The notes under the pieces: model-generated
The model's input: only the letters and a program-made list of their open reading frames with translations
Databases searched by the model: none
What the model was told of the DNA's origin: nothing
Part shown: piece after piece, positions 58,956 through 64,000 of the stretch
How positions within the stretch are numbered: position 1 is the first letter of the stretch
How the letters are laid out: each line of letters opens with the position of its first letter
Made by a program: the position numbers and the translations under genes
Assembly: GCF_003568865.1 (NCBI RefSeq)
Contig: NZ_CP031115.1
Span: 434,001-498,000 of the forward strand
Direction: 5' to 3'
Source: Rubrobacter indicoceani
Lineage (GTDB): Bacteria > Actinomycetota > Rubrobacteria > Rubrobacterales > Rubrobacteraceae
Length of the DNA: 64,000 nt

Positions 58956-60389
58956 ATGATAAAGCCCGAAGACACCCCCGCCGTCCGGCTCTCCGGTAAA
59001 GTCGAGGAAGCGTTGCTCGGCTGGAACTCCGGGGCTTCAAGCGCCGGCGCTCGTGAGATCGTCCGGGTCAGCGTGGCGACCGGGGACGCGTCGCCTCTGG
59101 GCTGGCTGGCCGCGCAGGCACGTCCGGGGCTCTTGAGGGCTTACTGGTCGGGCCGGGACGACGCTCGCTCCGAGGGCCGCGAGGCGGCTATGGTCGGCGT
59201 TGCGGACTCCGTCGCCCGGGTGGAAGACGTGCTCCTCACCGAAAGCCGCGCTTTCCGGGCCCGCTACTACGGTGGGTTCCGGTTCGACCCCGGCTCGGAG
59301 CGGGGCCGGGAGTGGGCCGCGTTCGGCGAGGGCGGTCTCTTTCTGCCGAGGTTCGAGTTTGTCCGGGACGATTCCGGAGCGACGCTCTCCTGTAACCTTG
59401 TCCTTCCCGACGATGCCGGAAAGATCCGGGAGATAGTCGAGCAGGCCGAGGCTCTGGCAGAAGCCTTCGGCGCGGAGAAGGAACCGCAGAGAAGCCCCCG
59501 GCTCACGCGACGGCTCGACACCCCGGAATACGAAACGTGGCGGGGGAACGTCGAGCGCGTGACGGCGGAGTTCAGGCAGAAGCCGGGCAAGGTGGTCTTT
59601 GCCCGCCGGGCCGACCTCACCTTCGAGGCGGAACTGGACCCGCTCTCCATCTTCAAGCGGCTCAAGGCCAGAACGCCGGGGTGCTTCCACTTCTACTTCG
59701 AGCCGGCGAGGGGCTCTTCGGAGGCGGGGGCCGCGTTTATCGGGGCGACGCCGGAGAGGCTCTACGGCAGGGACGGTCGGGCCGTGAGAAGCGAGGCCGT
59801 CGCCGGGACGAGGCCGAGGGGCACATCGGGCGACGACGACGCGGGGCTGAGAAAAGAGCTGCTCGGCAGCGAGAAAGACCGGGCCGAACAGCGCTACGTC
59901 CGGGACAGCGTCGAGGAGGACCTCCGAGGTCTGTGCGCCGCCCTCACCGTCGAGGAGGGGGTCTCGGAGATGAAGCTCGCGAGCCGCAGGCATCTCGTCT
60001 CGCGGTTCCGGGGGACGCTCGGCGAAACCGTAACGGACGCCGAGATACTCGATGTGCTGCACCCGACCCCTGCGGTCGGCGGTTACCCGAAACCGGAGGC
60101 GATGGAGGAGATCCGGGCCTCCGAGAATTTTGACCGGGGGTTGTACGCCGGGCCGGTCGGCTGGGTGTCGGGGGAGGGCGCGGAGTTCGCGGTCGGTATC
60201 CGTTCGGGCCTTGTATGCGGGAAGACGCTCTCGCTTTTCTCGGGGGCCGGTATCGTCGCCGGTTCCACCCCCGCGGGGGAGTGGGCCGAGATCGAGCAGA
60301 AAATCTCCGACTTCGTGGATATCCTGAGCTCGGCGGAGGACCCGGAAGGCCCGGTCCCCGGCGAGACCGTTCTGGAGCGCGCCGGGTAG
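58956..60389 (+). CDS. menF: Isochorismate synthase
   Basis: 477-residue chorismate-binding enzyme that converts chorismate to isochorismate, the first step toward menaquinone. Family core: FHFYFEPARGSSEAGAAFIGATPERLYGRDGRAVRSEAVAGTRPRG (about 240-285, with the catalytic Lys/Glu environment), HLVSRFRGTLGETVTDAEILDVLHPTPAVGGYPKPEAMEEI and FDRGLYAGPVGWVSGEGAEFAVGIRSGLV, which carries the Mg-binding Glu. ATG at 58956 is taken because MIKPEDTPAVRL starts the family-like region. menD follows after one base, confirming the menaquinone assignment over salicylate or enterobactin paralogs. Confidence 0.94.
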   Translation: MIKPEDTPAVRLSGKVEEALLGWNSGASSAGAREIVRVSVATGDASPLGWLAAQARPGLLRAYWSGRDDARSEGREAAMVGVADSVARVEDVLLTESRAFRARYYGGFRFDPGSERGREWAAFGEGGLFLPRFEFVRDDSGATLSCNLVLPDDAGKIREIVEQAEALAEAFGAEKEPQRSPRLTRRLDTPEYETWRGNVERVTAEFRQKPGKVVFARRADLTFEAELDPLSIFKRLKARTPGCFHFYFEPARGSSEAGAAFIGATPERLYGRDGRAVRSEAVAGTRPRGTSGDDDAGLRKELLGSEKDRAEQRYVRDSVEEDLRGLCAALTVEEGVSEMKLASRRHLVSRFRGTLGETVTDAEILDVLHPTPAVGGYPKPEAMEEIRASENFDRGLYAGPVGWVSGEGAEFAVGIRSGLVCGKTLSLFSGAGIVAGSTPAGEWAEIEQKISDFVDILSSAEDPEGPVPGETVLERAG

Positions 60390-60390
60390 C

Positions 60391-62151
60391 TTGAACGATA
60401 CGGCCCGGTCCAACCTTCTCTGGGCCACCCTGCTTGTCGAGGAGTGCCGCCGCTGTGGCGTAACGGACTTTTTTGTTGCGCCGGGGTCGCGCTCGACCCC
60501 GATGGTCGCCGCCCTCGCCGCGAACGACCGGGTAAAGGTCCACGTTCACTACGACGAACGCGGCACCGCCTTTGCCGCCCTCGGGTACGCTCGGGCGACC
60601 GGACGGCCGGCGGCTTGGGTAACGACCTCAGGAACCGCCGTGGCGAACGGGCTGCCCGCCGTTGTCGAGGCCGGGACGGACAACGTGCCGATGGTCCTTC
60701 TGAGCGCCGACCGTCCACCGGAGCTTCGGCAGACCGGGGCAAACCAGACGGTACACCAGCCCGGTATCTTCGGGTGCTACGTCCGGTGGGGGTTCGACGT
60801 GCCCGCCCCCGACCCGCACTCCGACCCGGCCTCGCTGCTGACGCTCGTGGACAACGCCGTCCACCGCGCCCGCCGCGCCCCTTCGGGTCCGGTGCACCTG
60901 AATCTTATGTTCCGCGAACCGCTTATCCCGGAACCCGAAGAGAACCGGGGGATCAAGCTCCCGCAGCACCTCTCCCGCTGGAAGAGCGGCGACGCACCGT
61001 ACACGACCTACCCGAAACCCGAAACGGCCCCGCCCGAAACAGCGGAGATCACGGAGCGCATTTCCCCCGCCGAGCGGGGGGTCGTCGTCGCCGGGAGGCT
61101 CGGAAGCCGGGAGGAGGCCGAGGCGGCCGGGGAGCTTGCCCGGCGGCTCGGGTGGCCGCTCTTTGCGGACGTCGGGTCGCAGGCGCGCTTCGGGGGAGAG
61201 CCCGAGAACCTTGTCTGGAACCACGACCTCGTCCTGCTCGACAAAGGCTTTGCCCGGCGCAACCGGCCCGAGGCGGTTCTGCAGCTCGGGGGCGGTCCCG
61301 TCTCGAAGCGGCTCGGGCGGTTTATCGGGGAGAGCCGTCCCGAAACGCACGTTGTCGTGCGCGAAGGACCGGACCGGCTGGACCCGGCCCACATCGTTAC
61401 GCACCGGGTCGAGTCGGACGTTGCTGTTTTCTGCGGACGGGTGATGGACGGCGCGGGGAAGCGCGGAGGTGGCGGCTGGCTCTCCGGATGGCTCGGCGCG
61501 GCGGGTCGGGTCGAGCGGACGCTGCACCGGGTCGAGAAAGAGAACGGGGAAGAACTCGCCGAGCCGTTCGTGGCCCGGGCCGTGATGCGGGATATGCCAT
61601 CCGGATCGGGTCTGGTCGTTGCGAGCAGCATGCCCGTTCGCGACGTTGACTCCTACGCCGGGCTGCGGGCCGACGCGGAGTACATCCCCGTCGCGGCGAA
61701 CCGGGGGGCGAGCGGCATAGACGGCACGGTGGCGACGGCGGCGGGCTTTGCGCTCGGCTCCGGGCGGGCGGTGACCGTCCTGATCGGCGACCTCGCGCTG
61801 CTCCACGACCTTAACTCGCTGGCGATGCTGCGGGGTCTCCCCGTAACGTTCGTCGTTGTAAACAACGACGGGGGCGGAATCTTTTCGATGCTCCCGGTAG
61901 CTAGACACGAAACCTTCTTCGAGCGGTTCTTCGGGACGCCGCACGGCCTCGGCTTCAAGGACGCGGCCCGGATGTTCGGCCTGGACTACGCCCGGCCCCG
62001 GACGATAAGTGAGTTCCGGGACGCCTACTCGGAGCGCTCGGGTTCTTCGGGACCGGGTCTTATCGAGGTTGTAACCGAGCGCGAAAAAAGCGCGGCCCTC
62101 CGGCAGGAGATCTCAGCCCGGGTCAGGGTCGGAATCGAGGAGCAGCCATGA
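60391..62151 (+). CDS. menD: SEPHCHC synthase MenD
   Basis: 586-residue thiamine-diphosphate enzyme that joins 2-oxoglutarate to isochorismate. It has the N-terminal ThDP-family domain FFVAPGSRSTPMVAALAANDRVKVHVHYDERGTAFAALGYARATGRPAAWVTTSGTAVANGLPAVVEA, the NQTVHQPGIFG loop, and the C-terminal ThDP and Mg site in VAANRGASGIDGTVATAAGFALGSG and VTVLIGDLALLHDLNSLAMLRGLPVTFVVVNNDGGGIFSML. TTG at 60391 is one base after the menF stop with GGGTAG upstream. Its stop overlaps the start of the next gene by 4 bases (ATGA). Confidence 0.95.
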   Translation: MNDTARSNLLWATLLVEECRRCGVTDFFVAPGSRSTPMVAALAANDRVKVHVHYDERGTAFAALGYARATGRPAAWVTTSGTAVANGLPAVVEAGTDNVPMVLLSADRPPELRQTGANQTVHQPGIFGCYVRWGFDVPAPDPHSDPASLLTLVDNAVHRARRAPSGPVHLNLMFREPLIPEPEENRGIKLPQHLSRWKSGDAPYTTYPKPETAPPETAEITERISPAERGVVVAGRLGSREEAEAAGELARRLGWPLFADVGSQARFGGEPENLVWNHDLVLLDKGFARRNRPEAVLQLGGGPVSKRLGRFIGESRPETHVVVREGPDRLDPAHIVTHRVESDVAVFCGRVMDGAGKRGGGGWLSGWLGAAGRVERTLHRVEKENGEELAEPFVARAVMRDMPSGSGLVVASSMPVRDVDSYAGLRADAEYIPVAANRGASGIDGTVATAAGFALGSGRAVTVLIGDLALLHDLNSLAMLRGLPVTFVVVNNDGGGIFSMLPVARHETFFERFFGTPHGLGFKDAARMFGLDYARPRTISEFRDAYSERSGSSGPGLIEVVTEREKSAALRQEISARVRVGIEEQP

Positions 62152-62570
62152 ACTCGAAGGTACGAAATAGCGGCGGGTGTTTGTGCGGGGGCGTCAGGTA
62201 CGAGGTGCGCGGGCCGCTGCGTCCGGTCGTGAACTGCCACTGCTCGCAGTGCCGCAGGACAAGCGGTCACTTCGTTGCGGCGACGGCTGCAAAAAAGAGA
62301 GACCTCGAAATTCACGAGGCCGGAGTGCTCAGGTGGTACAAATCGTCTGAGAAAGCCCGGCGAGGTTTCTGCGCCGCGTGCGGTTCAAGCCTTTTCTGGG
62401 AACCTTTTGAAGAAGGGTGGGTTGCGATCATGGCCGGGACGCTTGACGGGCCGACCGGACTCCGGACCGAGGCCGACATATTCGTGGCGGACGCGGGAGA
62501 CTACTACCGGGTCGCCGACTCCTCTACCGGCAGAAACGACGGCGAACACGGTCTTTTCCTGGAGGACTGA
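62148..62570 (+). CDS. GFA-family zinc protein
   Basis: 140-residue protein of the glutathione-dependent formaldehyde-activating (GFA/CENP-V) fold. Zinc-binding cysteines: CLCGGVRYEV and NCHCSQCRRTSGHF at the N-terminal end, and GFCAACGSSLFWE in the middle. Despite the name most members have no proven formaldehyde role. The ATG at 62148 overlaps the menD stop (ATGA). It is translationally coupled inside the men operon, although no known menaquinone step needs it. Confidence 0.86.
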   Translation: MNSKVRNSGGCLCGGVRYEVRGPLRPVVNCHCSQCRRTSGHFVAATAAKKRDLEIHEAGVLRWYKSSEKARRGFCAACGSSLFWEPFEEGWVAIMAGTLDGPTGLRTEADIFVADAGDYYRVADSSTGRNDGEHGLFLED

Positions 62571-62585
62571 GACCGGAACATCACC

Positions 62586-63110
62586 TCAGATCCCGGCGAC
62601 GTTCACCACGAAAAACACTATCAGGGCGAGGTCGAGCAGCAGGGCAGCTACAAAGCCCGGATATTCCGGGTAGACGGCGGCCCTGATCCCCGGTGCGAGT
62701 CCGAGCAGGGAATAGGCGGTCGCCGTCGCAAGCAGGATAACAAAGCAGGCGAGCCCGAACGCCCCGGTCTCGATCCAGAACCCGACGGGCAGCCCGGCGA
62801 GCGAGAGCGCGACCGGAACGACCGTGAAGGCGAGCAGCAGGCCTCCGGCCACCGCAACGTAGCGCAGAACCGTAGCCTGGAGCCGGGCCGGGAGCCCCTC
62901 GAAGCCGGGCTTCTCCGCGTCCCGCCGGAAACGGGCCTCCGCCCGGCGCATCACCCAGACCGAGACCCCGGCCCACGCCGCAAGGCACAGAGCCGCCGCG
63001 AGAAGCACCGGCAACCCCCCGAGAAAAACATCGAAGACAAAGGCCAGCGGCACCCCGTACATCCCCGCTTCAAGCAGGCCGAGGGAGACGTGGTACATCC
63101 TTCGCGCCAC
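62586..63110 (-). CDS. Hypothetical multi-pass membrane protein
   Basis: 174-residue membrane protein with about five hydrophobic helices: MYGVPLAFVFDVFLGGLPVLLAAALCLAAWAGVSVWVM, LRYVAVAGGLLLAFTVVPVALSLAGL, TGAFGLACFVILLATATAYSLLGL and FVAALLLDLALIVFFVVNV. A short charged loop (RRAEARFRRDAEKPGF) sits on one side. I do not recognise the family. The GTG at 63110 has a weak SD; an ATG four codons inside is an alternative. It is transcribed against the men genes, between GFA and menH. Confidence 0.75.
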   Translation of the reverse strand: MARRMYHVSLGLLEAGMYGVPLAFVFDVFLGGLPVLLAAALCLAAWAGVSVWVMRRAEARFRRDAEKPGFEGLPARLQATVLRYVAVAGGLLLAFTVVPVALSLAGLPVGFWIETGAFGLACFVILLATATAYSLLGLAPGIRAAVYPEYPGFVAALLLDLALIVFFVVNVAGI

Positions 63111-63181
63111 AGCGACCGTCCCGTCCGAAGCCCCGGTTCTATCCAGCTGTAATCACCCCCGGCAAGCCCTCCGGACTCGGT

Positions 63182-63187
63182 TAACAT
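63182..63187 (+). promoter_or_regulatory. Candidate -10 box before menH
   Basis: TAACAT ends 11 bases before the menH ATG at 63199. GGAG touches the start codon, so it is not a usable SD. menH therefore probably has its own promoter and a very short leader, separate from menF-menD, because the gene between them runs the other way. Confidence 0.35.
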
Positions 63188-63198
63188 AACCTTCGGAG

Positions 63199-63981
63199 AT
63201 GAGCTTACCGCTTTACACCGGACCCGGCACGAACGCGCTGTTCCTGCACGGTTTTCTCGGTTCCGGAGCCGACTGGACCGGCCTCGCAGGCGACCTCCCC
63301 TTCCGCCTCCTTGTCCCGGACCTCCCCGGACACGGAGCGGCCGTCGGGCTGCCACAGGAGCTTTACTCGATGGAAGGCGCGGCGGAGTTCATGCTTTGCA
63401 TGCTCGACGGGAGAGGCGTGGAAACCTGCAACATCGTCGGCTACTCGATGGGCGGCAGGCTCGCCCTCTACCTCGCGCTTCGACATCCGGAGCGGGTGAA
63501 GGCCCTTGTCCTTGAGTCGTCCTCCCCCGGTCTTAAGACGGAAAAAGAACGCGCAGCCCGCAGGAAGTCCGACAAACGACTTGCAGACCGACTCGAAGCC
63601 TCGGATAGAGAAGACCTCCGTTGTTTCCTTGAAGGCTGGCACCGTCAGCTGCTCTTTGCTTCGCTTGCAGACCATGAAGGTCTGACGGAAAAACTCGTCG
63701 CCGAACGCTTGAGCAACGACCCGAGAGAACTCGCGAGGTCCCTGCGCTCGATGGGGACCGGAAGCCAGCCGTCGCTCTGGGACGAGTTGCCGGACCTGCG
63801 GGTCCCGACCCTCGCCGTCGCCGGAGAACTCGACGGGAAATTCCGGGGCATCGCCCGTGAGATGGCCCGACTCTCCGAGAACATAGAGATCGTCGTCGTC
63901 GAGGGGGCGGGGCACAACGTACACGTCGAGAAGCCGCAGGAGTTCGCCCGGCTTGTCGGAAGTTTTTCGAGAGAGGACTAG
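63199..63981 (+). CDS. menH: SHCHC synthase-like alpha/beta hydrolase MenH
   Basis: 260-residue alpha/beta hydrolase that removes pyruvate from the MenD product in menaquinone synthesis. The nucleophile Ser83 lies in IVGYSMGGRLALYLALRHPERV, the oxyanion-side motif in LHGFLGSGADWTGLA, and the catalytic His239 in VEGAGHNVHVEKPQEFARLV. An Asp lies in VAGELDGKF. The length is standard and the position near menF and menD supports the assignment over a generic hydrolase. The ATG at 63199 has TAACAT 11 bases upstream but no SD at normal spacing. Confidence 0.9.
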   Translation: MSLPLYTGPGTNALFLHGFLGSGADWTGLAGDLPFRLLVPDLPGHGAAVGLPQELYSMEGAAEFMLCMLDGRGVETCNIVGYSMGGRLALYLALRHPERVKALVLESSSPGLKTEKERAARRKSDKRLADRLEASDREDLRCFLEGWHRQLLFASLADHEGLTEKLVAERLSNDPRELARSLRSMGTGSQPSLWDELPDLRVPTLAVAGELDGKFRGIAREMARLSENIEIVVVEGAGHNVHVEKPQEFARLVGSFSRED

Positions 63982-63990
63982 AATACCCGC

Positions 63991-64000
63991 ATGACTAATA
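63991..64000 (+). CDS. Start of the next gene, cut by the window edge
   Basis: ATG at 63991 lies 9 bases after the menH stop; GAGAGG at 63971-63976 is a possible SD, at a somewhat long spacing. Only three codons are visible. In this gene order the next member is often menB (DHNA-CoA synthase), but the sequence shown cannot prove that. Confidence 0.35.

Overview
The window looks like a chromosomal segment of a high-GC actinomycete, most likely a Rubrobacter-type (Rubrobacterales) lineage. That assignment is an inference from gene content: an actinobacterial type I pantothenate kinase, a polyphosphate operon with a CHAD protein, several class E-type sortases, Mn superoxide dismutase, menaquinone genes, and many GTG/TTG starts and SD-poor gene starts. 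I see no rRNA, tRNA, CRISPR array, insertion sequence or prophage gene.

Layout. 0.4-2.6 kb: groES-groEL and a small unknown gene behind a structured leader. 2.7-5.7 kb (-): three-gene proton-translocating transhydrogenase operon (pntA1-pntA2-pntB). 5.9-7.4 kb: a sortase, a small charged protein and a thioredoxin-like [2Fe-2S] ferredoxin. 7.6-12.9 kb (+): polyphosphate block (ppx, ppk1, CYTH-CHAD, SixA-like phosphatase). 12.9-16.8 kb (-): 2'-5' RNA ligase-like gene without an ordinary start codon, a second sortase, and a two-component system in which both the kinase and the regulator carry a single frameshift. 17.0-20.2 kb (-): CmtR-like metal sensor, aldo/keto reductase, aldehyde dehydrogenase. 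20.4-24.6 kb (+): NSS transporter with a MetS-like small subunit, then proline dehydrogenase and P5C dehydrogenase, a proline-use operon. 24.9-27.5 kb: PAS-GGDEF-EAL c-di-GMP enzyme. 27.6-30.7 kb: quinone reductase and NAD(P)-binding reductase opposite a TetR regulator with stacked palindromes, plus a methyltransferase. 31.2-34.3 kb: coaA, CoA-disulfide reductase, sodA. 34.5-37.1 kb: LOV-PAS-PAS-GAF-SpoIIE blue-light-type phosphatase.

37.0-51.1 kb is a polyamine/amino-acid catabolic region: a GNAT acetyltransferase remnant, copper amine oxidase, agmatinase, small membrane protein and aminobutyraldehyde dehydrogenase (overlapping + operon); then a - operon of class III aminotransferase, FAD amine oxidase and APC permease behind a MerR-XRE-cupin regulator; then alanine dehydrogenase, an APC permease remnant and a GABA-type aminotransferase. 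Together these can take agmatine through putrescine and aminobutyraldehyde to GABA, with alanine dehydrogenase recycling alanine formed by pyruvate-linked transamination. 51.5-57.1 kb (+): mannitol PTS operon (mtlA with two IIB domains, mtlR, mtlF, mtlD). 57.2-58.8 kb: small protein, BioY, and a lipoprotein-type sortase. 59.0-64.0 kb: menaquinone genes menF, menD, menH, with a GFA-family gene and a reverse-strand membrane gene between them; the next gene (possibly menB) starts at the right edge.

The most unusual items are the MerR-XRE-cupin regulator with a shared TTACNGTAA palindrome in both flanking promoters, the near-identical patch inside the tandem IIB domains of MtlA, the LOV-controlled SpoIIE phosphatase, three sortases (one a lipoprotein) with no visible substrate, and several decayed or frameshifted genes.
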